A stretch of DNA of 64,000 nucleotides from the NCBI RefSeq assembly GCF_910592395.1, contig NC_088313.1, forward strand, positions 4,652,501 through 4,716,500, written 5' to 3'. The notes beneath the pieces were generated by a model. The model did no database searches, was not told the origin of the DNA, and saw only the letters and a list, made by a program, of their open reading frames with translations. Position numbers and translations under genes: made by a program. This document shows, one piece after another, positions 1 to 11,320 of this stretch (position 1 is the stretch's first letter; each line of letters starts with the position of its first letter). This DNA comes from Lineus longissimus. Its lineage: Eukaryota; Nemertea; Pilidiophora; Heteronemertea; Lineidae.

Positions 1-750
1 AATAGCCTTAATAAACAACTTACATTGACAGCAATGGCTATTTACAAAAACTTCAGCCTGGTCTCTTTCCAGACGTTCTTCACCATTGAGGATGAGTTTT
101 CCAAATTGCCGTGCATCTTATCAGGTCTTCCAACTCACCGAGCAGACTCCCCTGGATAGTGCTTGTTGAGGCCTGGGAGAATGGCTGCCTCATAAGAAAA
201 ACATCCAAAATGTGCACTCCTTAGTAAATTTTCTAAAATAAACTGTGTCCATCTGGTGACATGGACAATATGTCATCAAATGCACTAAATTTCGAGGTAT
301 AAAATTAACCAGTGGGTCTGCTCTGTAGTGCACGCACAAAATCCATCCATGCATATATTTTACAATTTGTTCGCTTTCCATAGGTCAAACCAGCAGTGCA
401 TTTTTCTCTTTATGCAAATCATGCCTAAAGAAGCTTACCGCCAGTTCAACACAACACACTCTTTGAATGACCCAACAACACAGTTTTTCTAACTTGATTA
501 AATAAATTGTCATTTCCCAGGACAGGCAAGCTCGGGCAACTGGAAGGCCTGATAAGATGCTCGGCAATTTGGGGAATTGATTCTCCAGGGCTGCCGACAG
601 CAGATACAAGTAAAAGAAACAGAACACGTCAACACAGAGAATATACAAAAAAGCACACATGTGTAATAATAATAATGTTATGTGTAATCCACATTTACAA
701 ATCTCAAAAGCCTTAATAAACAGCTTCACATTTATATCTTGCATTGACAA
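1..750. repeat. Interspersed repeat family F, copy in duplication 1
   Basis: The recurring phrase agccttaataaacagctt, a nearby attgacag and a tctccaggg-tgccgacagcag segment are shared with 9008-10200 and with 28683-29400. No credible reading frame was recognised. It is probably an old interspersed repeat rather than a gene. Confidence 0.6.
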
Positions 751-992
751 CTAATGACACGAATTCTTGAACAGCCGAAGAAGTTGTCTACACAACATGC
801 CAAATACTGGTCAGAGATATCTTCAGAGCAATACAACTTTAATAGGGGTGAGCATGGCAGAACTGGTCTTTCACCACATAGACGTTTTGGTAGTAAACCT
901 TGTCTACCCAATGCAGAGCTTTTGTTGGGCCTCCAAATTATGCAATCTTTTGTTGGAAAGGTTGCTCATTTTCTCAGACTAGCAAAATGTAA

Positions 993-1297
993 CTTACAAC
1001 TAAAAAGCAGCGTGTATTTGCGGTAAGAGAGTGGTTGAGAACTGGAAGTCTCTAGCAAGTAGCATATGCATTTGGTGCGATCAACCGTGAGATTAAATTG
1101 CCACCAACGTCCCCTGACCTCAGCCCCTGTGATTTTTTTTGTGGGGACATCTTGAGAACCAAGTTAACAAGTCGCCTCCACAATATATCAATGACCAACG
1201 TGCCAGAATCGTCGCTGCAGTTGAGACCTCAAGAGGACACAGAGACGTAATCAGGAATGCATTGAGAGCAATGAGAACCATAGCTAATGTTTGTGTT
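993..1297 (+). pseudogene. Tc1/IS630-like transposase remnant, internally deleted (copy 1)
   Basis: A short stretch at 993-1052 reads like a transposase N-terminal helix region (…KQRVFAVREWLRTGS) and ends in a stop. At about 1101-1297 the sequence resumes with the end of a DDE catalytic domain: a TSPDLSPCDFF segment, then WGHLENQVNKSPPQ. One frameshift lies in the T-run at 1133-1140. The middle of the gene is missing. This pattern is typical of the Tc1/mariner (IS630) superfamily. The 3' end was removed by the 960-bp deletion. Confidence 0.6.
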
Positions 1298-2438
1298 GAA
1301 GGCGAGCGAGCTTCCAGAGTGCCTCTTTACTATTACAACTCGCCATTTTTGCCGGAATTATTATGTGGTTAGTGAACTCAGCTACCCAGACACCGCAGTG
1401 GGACTCCGGGAGTTTAGGTTTCGCATAAGGCCGCATGTCTGCCGCGAAGGGGGATTGCAGTGACCACCCCTGGTCAGAGAGGAGCCCTAAATCAATTTGC
1501 AACCTGTACAATGCCATTGCATGTGCAGCAACGCAAACACTGTTCAATGAAACATTATGTTGGGCCACCTCGTGCAGCAGTTGTGAATTCTGCTCCTTGT
1601 CCAAAACGAAACCTGTTATTCCCGAACAGGGTTGTGGGTGACTCGGCTTATGCATCTCAAGAAGTTTAATCAAAAGGTCTTTGTGAGTAGTCCAGTCGTT
1701 AGGCTTTAGATTGTTAGATCTGCTATCTGGATACTGATCTAAAATGTCTTCGCGAACGGGAAGCATAGGCTGACTTTCTATGTTATCATCTCCGTCTTGA
1801 AGCAAGGCCTTTTCCAGAAAGTAAGCTAGATCAGCGAGCACATTCACTTTCAGTGCCTTTCCGTCAAACGCGCATGTTTGAATACCGATAATGACCGGAT
1901 AGAGAAATCCCCGGTCAGAAGTTTCAGGCGTAAGGACATTAAATCGCATAAGCAGTTGCCCGTACGTAAATCTGTTTTGTTCCGCTCTTGCTATAACGGC
2001 TCTCCGATCCGAGGTCTGGAGAATCTCATAGTAAGGTGCATCGGCAACTTCGGCGAAGTAGTTCTCACCATCCTTCAAGGTGACAACCAGGCGCAAGGCT
2101 GCGTGTCGTTTCTGTAAGTTCTCAAACGCTTTCCTTATCTGTTCCGGAGTCAACTCCATCTCCGATCTAAAGACGGCACAACAACAGAAAGTGGACCATC
2201 CGTTCTCGCGTCCAGTTTCAAAAAGGTAATTTTCGTAATTCCCGAGTTTCCGCACGATTTTTGGTTCCAGCCTGTTGTTACGTCGGTTGTTATTGGCTAC
2301 GGAACTCGCTAATAGACGAGCTGGAACGGCTTGAGGTCTACGCGTTATAGGCTGTCTCATGTTAACCTGAAACCCTAGCGGAGCCCATCTTGTGAAAGAG
2401 GTGAACGTCTTTGCTATCTTGGACATTAAACGAAACAT
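1284..2438 (-). pseudogene. Truncated copy of the acyltransferase/condensation-like gene
   Basis: Identical to the gene at 11321-12847 over about 378 residues counted from the preferred start (one visible change, S to F near the N-terminus). The 960-bp deletion then replaces the last ~130 residues with a six-residue junk tail ending in a stop at 1284. The lost part contains the ISNFG segment that forms the floor of the active-site tunnel in this fold. The promoter-proximal TATAAA is kept, so it could still be transcribed, but the product would lack part of its second lobe. Confidence 0.85.
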
Positions 2439-2509
2439 TGCGGCAGTGTCCTGAAAAGAAAATATAGCAAAATACAAGCCGAACGGCGTCAGGTTCACAA
2501 TGGGATTGG

Positions 2510-2515
2510 TTTATA
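2510..2515 (-). promoter_or_regulatory. TATA box of truncated acyltransferase-like copy
   Basis: TATAAA on the minus strand about 72 bp upstream of the preferred ATG. It is identical to the one at 12919-12924. Confidence 0.4.
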
Positions 2516-2660
2516 GGGCCCAGGCCACTGAAACTCGGCCTGAGTGAAGACAAAAGGACAAACACAACAGAGCAACTCCCTTCTAAAACCCAAATGTCAT
2601 GAAGTTTTCAGGAAATGTGTTATGGTGTACTTATTTCGTTCATGGCTACTGATGGTATAC

Positions 2661-3246
2661 GGTAAGTTAGACACCGGTAAATTAGACAACGATGATTTAG
2701 ACACAGTAAATTAGACAACGGTAATCTAGACAATGGTCATTTTAGACAATGGTAAATTAGACAATGGTAAACTAGACACAAGGATAGGTAAATTAGACAA
2801 TTGAAGAGGTTGTTCACCTCTTTAAATCCAATATCAAATATTAGGAAAGATGTTCATTTTGGGAGTTGGCATGATCTTAGGCCTATCAGCACAAATTCGA
2901 CTAATTGACTGTTATTACTCAGGTAATTAAATTTAACACCTTCATAACAAATTTTGATTGGGTAGTTGTGCAATTTTGCTTGGTGCAATTAAACTGCAAT
3001 TATAATCCCTATAATCATGGCCTACCATGTCCCCTTAGTCGAGAAATGTTCCGATGCTTTGGGATACTCGCCATCTCCACGCATCACCATTATTGACTTT
3101 GAAGCTGCCGACCTGTCAGCTCTGCGAAATGTGCTTGGAGAAGACACTCAGGTCCGTGGGTGTTTCTACCATCTTTTACCCCATTACAGAAAATACAAGC
3201 CTGACGAGCATGCCAACTCCAAAAATGAACAACTTTCCTAATCTTT
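2661..3246. mobile_element. MULE left half with long TIR (copy 1)
   Basis: Copy of 13070-13655. The left TIR starts at 2661 and is built of repeated GGTAAATTAGACAAT-like words. It is followed by a transposase scrap (3017-3241). It is interrupted at 3247 by a Gypsy LTR, and the right end is absent because the duplication stops at 4547. Confidence 0.8.
3017..3241 (+). pseudogene. MULE transposase domain fragment (copy 1)
   Basis: Same 74-residue fragment as 13426-13650, with the ITIIDFE and GCFYH segments of MULE-type transposases. It is too short to be active. Confidence 0.55.
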
Positions 3247-3451
3247 TGTGACCGCGACATATTATGGGCGGGCAGGCGCCCCATAGATTGGAGCAAGGTG
3301 CGCAGGTCCGCGGAGTGATACTTTCTTCTTAAAGCCGGCGCGAAACTGTTTCTATTAGGTTTGTGTGTAATTAAAGCCCGTTGTCCGATTCAAGACGTCC
3401 CCTCATGAATACCCACAGCAGGAAAGCGTGGCGGAATATGAAAACTTCACA
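3247..3451 (+). repeat. Gypsy 5' LTR (copy 1)
   Basis: A 205-bp TG…CA long terminal repeat identical in layout to 13656-13860. It is followed at 3453 by the same TGGCGCCCAAC primer-binding site. No 3' LTR exists for this copy. Confidence 0.85.
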
Positions 3452-3812
3452 CTGGCGCCCAACACATGAAGCAAAAAAACTGAATGCTAGTTCAGAAAAA
3501 GGGGGTTTTGTGATCGAATTTTCGGAGGCATTTTGATACACATGCAAACACACTGCAGTGCAAGCACTGCCGGACGCAATTGTGCATTTGTTTCGGCCCA
3601 AATCAAATAAGATATATTCGTAAATAATGATTGCATGCATATTACCAAGGCACTATAACTTAGGGGTTGCCAAGTTATTTGATCAGCTGCTTGGCTATGT
3701 TTTGGTCCTAAAGACACTGTTTTGGTAGGGTTTTTCCACCGACAGTGACGGTCACGTGATCTCGCACACTCCACGGTGTATGGGGTGCTGATCAGGTATT
3801 TATATTCATTAG

Positions 3813-4547
3813 TTGTTGCATCTATTTCTAAAAAACAGACATGGCAGCGGCACGCCCGAAACTCAATGTTTTTTCAGGGGGTCCTCCGAGGATTTTGTGA
3901 TGTGGTTAAAGAGGTATGAACTCTTTCACCCCCCTGTACCTAACGATGCGGCCGTTGCGGTTCAGAGACGTCATCAGACGTTGCCTCTATTTCTAACCGG
4001 TCGAGCCTTCATGACGTATGATACCCTGCCCGCTGCGACCAAGGCTGACTATAACCTGACAAAGCAAGCCCTGAGGGACAGACTCGACCCTCAGGAACAT
4101 GCCCTCCTGCGCCGCCAGGAGTTTATGACCCTGGTTCGTAAGTCTGATGAGGCAATCTCAGCATTCGAACTAAGGGTAATACGTAAGGCGGCTACGGCTT
4201 TTCCCCAAGTCCAGAGGGATCTCCTGTGTAAGGAGCAATTTATGAGAGGGGTCGAAGAGGCAGAACTCCAACTGCACCTTCTTACACACAACCCGGCCAC
4301 ACTCACAGGCGCTGTCCAGCTGGCGGAGCAGTACCTCCAGGTCCGTAAGGTCGGCCTTCCCCAACCGGGGCCTGAGGCCGCCGTCTGCCGAGTACGAGAC
4401 CAAGAGGATGAAGGGGTTCCCTCTCCTCAAGGACAAATTGGCGAGATGGATGCCCTACGCCAGGACGTAAAGAAGTTAACCGAACAAGTTCAGAGTATGA
4501 TGCTGCAGCAGCAAGGACGTGGACGTGGCCGTGCACGAGGCAGCCGA
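3813..4547 (+). pseudogene. gag: Truncated Gypsy gag (copy 1)
   Basis: Same as the first ~245 residues of the gag at 14222-15220. The duplication breakpoint at 4547 cuts the frame just before the basic tail and CCHC knuckle, and a few unrelated residues follow to a stop at 4586. It also shares the early frameshift seen in copy 2, so that lesion predates the duplication. Confidence 0.85.
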
Positions 4548-6231
4548 ATGGAAAGCAGTAAAACGAGTAAGCACACCTTACTCTGAATGTGGGAACAGCA
4601 AGTGCTTTCCTGGACTTGAAATGTGCCAACGACTCCTCTTGCAATAACCAACAACAGTTGATCTGTAAAAAAGAGAAGAGAAATTAACACTGACTGAATA
4701 AAAAAGGGTGACATAGACGGGGAAATGTACACCACCGGATACAGTCTGTGCTTGATCAGGCATCGGTCAGATGATATCCTGAACAGGGCATCTATGGAAG
4801 CAAATCCAGAAAGAGACTTAACCTTCGAAGGGCACACTTATTACTCAGTGAAAAGTCATCCTGTGGGCTGTTTTCTAATTCAAAATAAAAGTGTAACCTC
4901 TTTAAATTAGTCTCACAGACTGAACCATAACACTCAACAGCCAACCGTGCCCACATGATGTGAGCCGAGAGCTGGGCTTAAAGATGAGCGAGTGGTGTAC
5001 TACATTTTGAAAATTGTCTATCGTCTACGACATGTGACAGAACAGGATCTAGTGGACTTAATGATGAGGTACTATCAAATAAGGTGTCCATCAAATGAAT
5101 CATGAGGGCCTGTTGAGTTATACTCTAAGCCTGTCCTATAGGGCTTGGCTATGGTTTTTGTCTTTTTTACAGCTACAGTACAGCCATGCACAGCGCAGTG
5201 TACAGACAGTACAGGATTGCAAACCAAAAACATGAGCATTGCTGCGTAACGAAACTGCAGTGGGATTCATACTACGATGTCATAATGTGACTTTCAAAAT
5301 AATTGTAAACAAACGTAAATGGCGAAATTTGTTGCAAAATTGCCAGGACCGTAGCCAAAATGGCCGACGGCGAATTCTCCGGTCGCTAGCGCAGTCCATA
5401 AACAAGCATCAATTTTACCAACTTTGGGCGCAAGCTTGGTCATCAAAGTTACAGAACTGTTAGAAATACATCCAAACAACATATATATACAGTTAAAAGT
5501 GCATAAAAATCCCGTTTCAACCTCCGGGCGCTACCTTTTTTTCTCCGCCAGACGCCGGGCCCTACCGGTCGTTATTTAGTGCGACCGCCACCAGAGTGTT
5601 TATCACGATCTTTCGCCGTTTTAATTGCGCGTTTTAGGCAGATTAATCAATTATTACATGCATGCACTATATATCACCGAAATGATAATTGCGTAGGCTA
5701 TTTGAAACTAAGTTCAGATATTATTTTTGATCTTTGAATTGAATTTAGGCGAGTGATTTTTGACACCCGGTCGACATATCAGGACTTGCAAAATTCACGC
5801 GAGATCGCTTGCTTCATCGGCACGTTTGAAAACCGAATTTCACAAATTCTACAAATATTTATCACATACCATATGTATCACCACAAAGGTAACTCTCTAG
5901 ACTATTTGAAACCAAGTTCAGATACTTATTTTCACAAAAATTCGAAGCTATGCAAGCGATTTTTCAGCAGACTTCCCTCGCTTGAGTTTCGGAAGAATGT
6001 TCCATATCGCGCTAAGCTGACGACTGCTGACCATGACAGGCGTGCATTGGACTGGTACAGGTTGGAACTGAACATTGAATATGCTGGTGGTGACGCTTTC
6101 TGATGAGAAGTTGGTCGTGACTGATGCAGTATCCTTGGACTTGTCCACAGCATCGTTCAATCATTGCTCTCTGAGCTGCCTTGATTCTGTACTTACCCAA
6201 ATACTAAGACCAAATGCCTCTTGACTGTGCT
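4548..6231. other. Intergenic, no recognised gene
   Basis: Unique sequence between the duplicated blocks. Only short shadow frames are present. A segment near 5699-5729 (tatttgaaa-taagttcag) is loosely repeated at 5901-5931, perhaps an old local duplication. Nothing else is supported. Confidence 0.5.
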
Positions 6232-6335
6232 TTAAGAGAGACTGGCGCCATGCCTAGAGATATGACTGACCCCTATTGGCAAATTTGTATGACTTTATCT
6301 TGCCTACCTCGCTGCTGCCTATAGTCTCCCTTTAA
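6232..6335. mobile_element. TTAA-MITE family B, short copy
   Basis: Begins TTAAGAGAGACTGGCG and ends CTGCCTATAGTCTCCCTTTAA. It shares the interior cccctattggc…actttatcttgc with copies at 47009-47213 and 49821-50035. The flanking TTAA is duplicated. It is a deletion derivative. Confidence 0.6.
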
Positions 6336-6586
6336 CTGCGGAACACTTCAAAGTCGATAAAATGCCATGTTCCACCTTTTAATGTGTTCAGACCGCCATT
6401 TTCAAAATAATCAAGTCAGGACACTGCCTTCTAGTCTCATAATAAATTTTGCTTTCCTCAATGATAACATTTCTTCTTCTTCAATGCTTTCATCATTCCA
6501 AACTTCTCCTCCTCTGACTTTTACAGGGGTACAGTCATGGCAATCAAAACCCAAATACTGAGACCAAATGCCTGTTGACTGTGCTT

Positions 6587-7362
6587 TAAAGCTCTGTACA
6601 CACTGACAACATTTTGGGAAACATGTTGGCCAACATGTTGTCCAGGTGCGATGTTATCGAAAATTTTGCCCTGTATACACATGACAACATTCGACAACAT
6701 GTTGGGCAACTTGTTGTCGAATGTTTCCGAGAAATGAGGATTTTTGAGGGAATATTTTTGAGGGAAATTCATAAACAATCGAAGATTCCAAGAAAAGAAG
6801 ATGTATTGTCGGTGGCTCTGCCATAATTTTACGTATCCTGATTGAAAGACGGCGAAGAAGACGTAAAGATGAGAAAATCCGCGTTTTATAACAGCCGAGA
6901 AACGAGTGTGGACAAGACCATGGATTTATATGAGACACCAGCATGGGGCAAATTTTGTAGCTATTTCTAGAATAGCAGCTTTCTTTTTGTTCTTGTCTTT
7001 ATATTCCCTGGATGTTACATCCCATAAACAGGCACAACTTTCTCATACTGCAATAAGTTGTTCAACTTCACTCATTAACCATTCCTTGCTTGAGGCTGCC
7101 ATTTTGACTACATCACATGGCTTAAGGTAGATCATGTGATTTGTGGCCTATTTCTGATTGGATAAAACTCGACAACATCATTAGCATCTCGGCAACAAAA
7201 TTGATTTTGTATTATTTCGACAACATTTGAGCAACATTTGGCCAACATGTTACCGAATGTTTCTGAACTGTACACACTGCCAACATTTTCGATAACATCG
7301 CACCTGGACAACATGTTGGCCAACATGTTTCCCAAAATGTTGTCAGTGTGTACAGAGCTTTA
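6587..7362. mobile_element. TTAA-MITE family D with ~150-bp inverted ends
   Basis: The left end (6591 on) reads AGCTCTGTACACACTGACAA and the right end reads its reverse complement to about 7360. The ends stay complementary for about 150 bp and are rich in the self-complementary word AACATGTTGGCCAACATGTT. Flanks are TTAA on the left and TTAG on the right, consistent with a decayed TTAA duplication. It is inserted in a second copy of the family-B-like phrase seen at 6203-6255. No transposase is present. Confidence 0.75.
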
Positions 7363-7469
7363 GAGAGACTGGCGCCATGCCTAGTCTCTCTTAAAGCACA
7401 GTCAACAGACACCAACCCCCTCAGACTCAGAAACCACAAACGCCCAACCCTTCCTGCTACCTTAATACT

Positions 7470-7515
7470 TCTGGATTACCATTGTCTAAAATAACCATTG
7501 TCTAGATTATCGTTA
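7470..7515 (-). repeat. Isolated fragment of the MULE TIR repeat
   Basis: Contains ttaccattgtctaaaataacc and attgtctagattatcg, the same words (reverse complement) that build the MULE TIRs at 13070-13230 and 20810-21009. Probably a solo scrap of another copy. Confidence 0.5.
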
Positions 7516-9007
7516 ATATACAAACTTCACACCTGCTACGTCTAATCGTTGATGTCCGTAATGTAGAGGCGTCCTTAATAGGGAGGTTATGCCATTATTG
7601 TCCAAAACGTGGATTCATGTGTATGAACACGGGGTCGTGAAGCCTACGTATTACACATTCCATTTTAATTTTGATTATCTATTTCAAATAATTTGGTGCC
7701 ATTTATATGCGAACTTGAAATTACTTTATCGTAATATCTTATGGCATTTCTGGTGGCGGTCATATTAATTAGCCAACAATGATATATGCAGGTTGTGTTC
7801 GTACGCTACATACTCATAGACAGCGTACATCTTTAATTAGTTGTAGTTAACACTACACATCAAGCTTTATTCTTTGCAATTAGAGCACAAGGGGACAAAC
7901 CACTCAATGAGCTGCAATTAATGTTAGAATATACAGTAGCTTGGCAATGTGATGCACAGTGAAGATAATTAATCGAAACATTCGGTTTTAATGAGGAGAG
8001 CAACGGACATCCAGTTCACTCCATCCTGTAATTAACTGAACACAGTGTCTAATTATGTTCATCAAATACGCAAACTTCACACTGTAAGGTCTAATCGACT
8101 AATGATTTCCATCTGCTGCGAGACTCGCTGCACCTTTGCAGATATGGTAGCCTTCTACCGAAGCAGCCCGTTACCAAATGACGACCATCACTCGTCAAAT
8201 TTCATCGCCTCATGGCCAGCCACGAATGACTTCCATGTGATGCGAAACTCGCTACAACACCAAAGCACAGTGTAGCGCCTGTAAAGTGTACAGGAAGGTA
8301 TACACAAATACGGCGATACTTACTAACAGCTCTGCACAAGCTCTGCACACCTCGGCGAACACACAATGAATGAAAAATGATCACTCGCTCGAGGGGTTTA
8401 AATACACTCAGGGTGTGGCAAAGTACATGCCATGCCAGCAGTGCTACAGAGTGAGCTAAACTGAACAGTTCGGAAAGATTGCGTCTAGGTAATAATTTTG
8501 ACCAATGGAAATAAATTAGGTTCGCTTTTCGTCACACTTGAATACCCTCGATAAAACTGTCTGAGGCCTACAATTCTATTGAAATTCCCGATTGTTGGGA
8601 TATACGTATCATAATTGGCATTATCATATAGCTCAATAAAAATGCTTTGCTTGATGAAGCCAGTTTTGCGAATAACGTTCTTTAAGACGAGTATGAAGGA
8701 CAAATGCAACCAAAAAAACTTATCAAAGTGATTTTTGTCCGTCGTTGCTTGAAAGTTTGGTCCCTGCCAACGTACTGCCGAAGGTCTCTTGGAGTTTTCC
8801 TGGTTGCCTCCTAAAATTGCAGTGGTTGGGTGCAAATTTGCAGTCATACAGATGTGTTCTGTCTCTGTCCTAGGTGGTTTTCTTTCCGTTATCATTACAT
8901 GAGAGGGGTTGCACAGCGCCTCAGCTCCCATTCCGACTCCTAGTTCAAGTGGGAGTGGTTAAAGGTAGTCGAAGAGCAGATTGCACTCTTCCCCATGAGA
9001 AGCGGTT
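7516..9007. other. Intergenic, no recognised gene
   Basis: AT-rich DNA with only short unconvincing frames. The 148-codon minus frame at 8485-8931 has no family signature or splice support that I can see. A phrase near 7527 (caaacttcacac…gtctaatcg) recurs near 8071. Confidence 0.4.
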
Positions 9008-10200
9008 TGGAAGTTGAGTTGAAGCTAAATATTTTTTTTCCCCAAATTATAGAACATGAATGGATTTCATTTTAAATTTCTTCTGTGCTCCTTTTAGGAT
9101 TTTGGAGCTTCGCCGCGGTTACCAGGAGCTTGTATCTGCTGCAATACCGATGTACCCATGACAACATGAAGATTCTGATTTGAAAGTGACCGCCGAGTGG
9201 TTAAATCATAATCACTCGTCACGTTGTCACAGCTATGTCGCAGGTCGTCGTAATTAAAATTGGCCGGTCGTTTGCGGACGACATTTGCCTCTCCGACTTG
9301 CAAATGCTTTTGGAACACTCCTCTACCAACAGCAGATACAGCAGATACAATGTACAAGAAACTTAACATGTCAATATGTATAGAGAACATACCAAAAAAA
9401 ACACATTTGTGTTATATGTTCATATATGTAATCCACATTTACAAACCTCAATAGCCTAAATAAACAACTTACATTGACAGCAATGGCTATTTACAAAAAC
9501 TTCAGCCTGGTCTCTTTCCAGACGTTCTTCACCATTGAGGATGAGTTTTCCAAATTGCCGTGCATCTTATCAGGTCTTCCAACTCACCGAGCAGACTCCC
9601 CTGGATAGTGCTTGTTGAGGCCTGGGAGAATGGCTGCCTCATAAGAAAAACATCCAAAATGTGCACTCCTTAGTAAATTTTCTAAAATAAACTGTGTCCA
9701 TCTGGTGACATGGACAATATGTCATCAAATGCACTAAATTTCGAGGTATAAAATTAACCAGTGGGTCTGCTCTGTAGTGCACGCACAAAATCCATCCATG
9801 CATATATTTTACAATTTGTTCGCTTTCCATAGGTCAAACCAGCAGTGCATTTTTCTCTTTATGCAAATCATGCCTAAAGAAGCTTACCGCCAGTTCAACA
9901 CAACACACTCTTTGAATGACCCAACAACACAGTTTTTCTAACTTGATTAAATAAATTGTCATTTCCCAGGACAGGCAAGCTCGGGCAACTGGAAGGCCTG
10001 ATAAGATGCTCGGCAATTTGGGGAATTGATTCTCCAGGGCTGCCGACAGCAGATACAAGTAAAAGAAACAGAACACGTCAACACAGAGAATATACAAAAA
10101 AGCACACATGTGTAATAATAATAATGTTATGTGTAATCCACATTTACAAATCTCAAAAGCCTTAATAAACAGCTTCACATTTATATCTTGCATTGACAAC
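9008..10200. repeat. Interspersed repeat family F (full copy)
   Basis: Starts with agttgagttgaagctaaata and shares long stretches with 28683-29400: a gccgcggttacc phrase, an attggccggtcgtttgcgg phrase and a double ccttaataaacagctt tail. Bases 9450-10200 are also present at 1-750 through the segmental duplication. It may be a decayed non-autonomous element. Ends are not defined. Confidence 0.6.
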
Positions 10201-10441
10201 TAATGACACGAATTCTTGAACAGCCGAAGAAGTTGTCTACACAACATGCCAAATACTGGTCAGAGATATCTTCAGAGCAATACAACTTTAATAGGGGTGA
10301 GCATGGCAGAACTGGTCTTTCACCACATAGACGTTTTGGTAGTAAACCTTGTCTACCCAATGCAGAGCTTTTGTTGGGCCTCCAAATTATGCAATCTTTT
10401 GTTGGAAAGGTTGCTCATTTTCTCAGACTAGCAAAATGTAA

Positions 10442-11095
10442 CTTACAACTAAAAAGCAGCGTGTATTTGCGGTAAGAGAGTGGTTGAGAACTGGAAGTCT
10501 CTAGCAAGTAGCATATGCATTTGGTGCGATCAACCGTGAGATTAAATTGCCACCAACGTCCCCTGACCTCAGCCCCTGTGATTTTTTTTGTGGGGACATC
10601 TTGAGAACCAAGTTAACAAGTCGCCTCCACAATATATCAATGACCAACGTGCCAGAATCGTCGCTGCAGTTGAGACCTCAAGAGGACACAGAGACGTAAT
10701 CAGGAATGCATTGAGAGCAATGAGAACCATAGCTAATGTTTGTGTTGAAAGGAATGAGGGGCATGTCGAAGGACACTGGAGTAAGGTTCAGACAGGAATA
10801 AGCACCCAGATGTTAAAACATTGAATAAAATCTTTGCTAAGGACACACTAGTCTTTCTTTTTTGTCGGAGTTCCACTGCGGTAAATCTAGTGCAAGACCA
10901 GTTCTGCCAGGGTTCATTGAACTGCTTAGTTCTCAGTCATCCGTGACAGTAAATTGGACTACATGATGTCCTAAGAAAGAGGACATCATTAGGTAATAAA
11001 TGGTGGTTGCCAATTTCCAAAATATTAAGCCATGTCCAGGATATTAACAAATTAATCTCGGTTTCCTTTTTTTGAAACACCCTATACTATTCGAT
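10442..11095 (+). mobile_element. Tc1/IS630-like transposon remnant with right terminus (copy 2)
   Basis: It has the same two coding scraps as copy 1 (10442-10501 and about 10550-10824). Sequence then continues to a terminus near 11075-11095 that reads T-run followed by gaaacaccctata. Ends of the form GGGTGTTTCAAAAAA are usual for invertebrate IS630/Tc1-like elements. I did not find the matching left terminus. The element is a dead, internally deleted copy. Confidence 0.5.
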
Positions 11096-11320
11096 CCAAA
11101 ATTGACCTGAATTCTATGAATTGATATCATTCAAAATAAAAAGTAATGTTTGCATATCAAATAACTAACATGCTAACTATGCTACATGCTACATGCTAAC
11201 TATTACTAGCACGGCAGGCATTTTAAGCATTTTCGCCTCGGTTTTAGTCAACATTTTAGCTCCACCCAATTGGTGATTGTTATCGTTTGACTTCAGATTG
11301 CCGCAGCATCCACCGATTTA

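Larger units (their letters stand above)
1..4547. repeat. Segmental duplication, copy 1
   Basis: Bases 1-1297 match 9450-10746 (offset 9449). Bases 1300-4547 match about 11709-14956 (offset 10409). The change of offset marks a net 960-bp deletion in this copy. I saw only a handful of substitutions by eye, for example near 2392 and 3000. The block may continue left of the window. It ends abruptly inside the gag gene of a Gypsy element, after which the sequence is unrelated to copy 2. Confidence 0.95.

Noticed and set aside
385-750. 121-codon minus frame, repeated at 9834-10199
   Set aside because: Appears twice only because of the segmental duplication. It is repeat-family sequence with no domain or splice support.
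4725-4910. Short plus frame after the gag break
   Set aside because: No similarity or context. It lies in unique intergenic DNA.
8485-8931. 148-codon minus frame
   Set aside because: Low-complexity composition, no recognised family, no promoter or splice signal visible.
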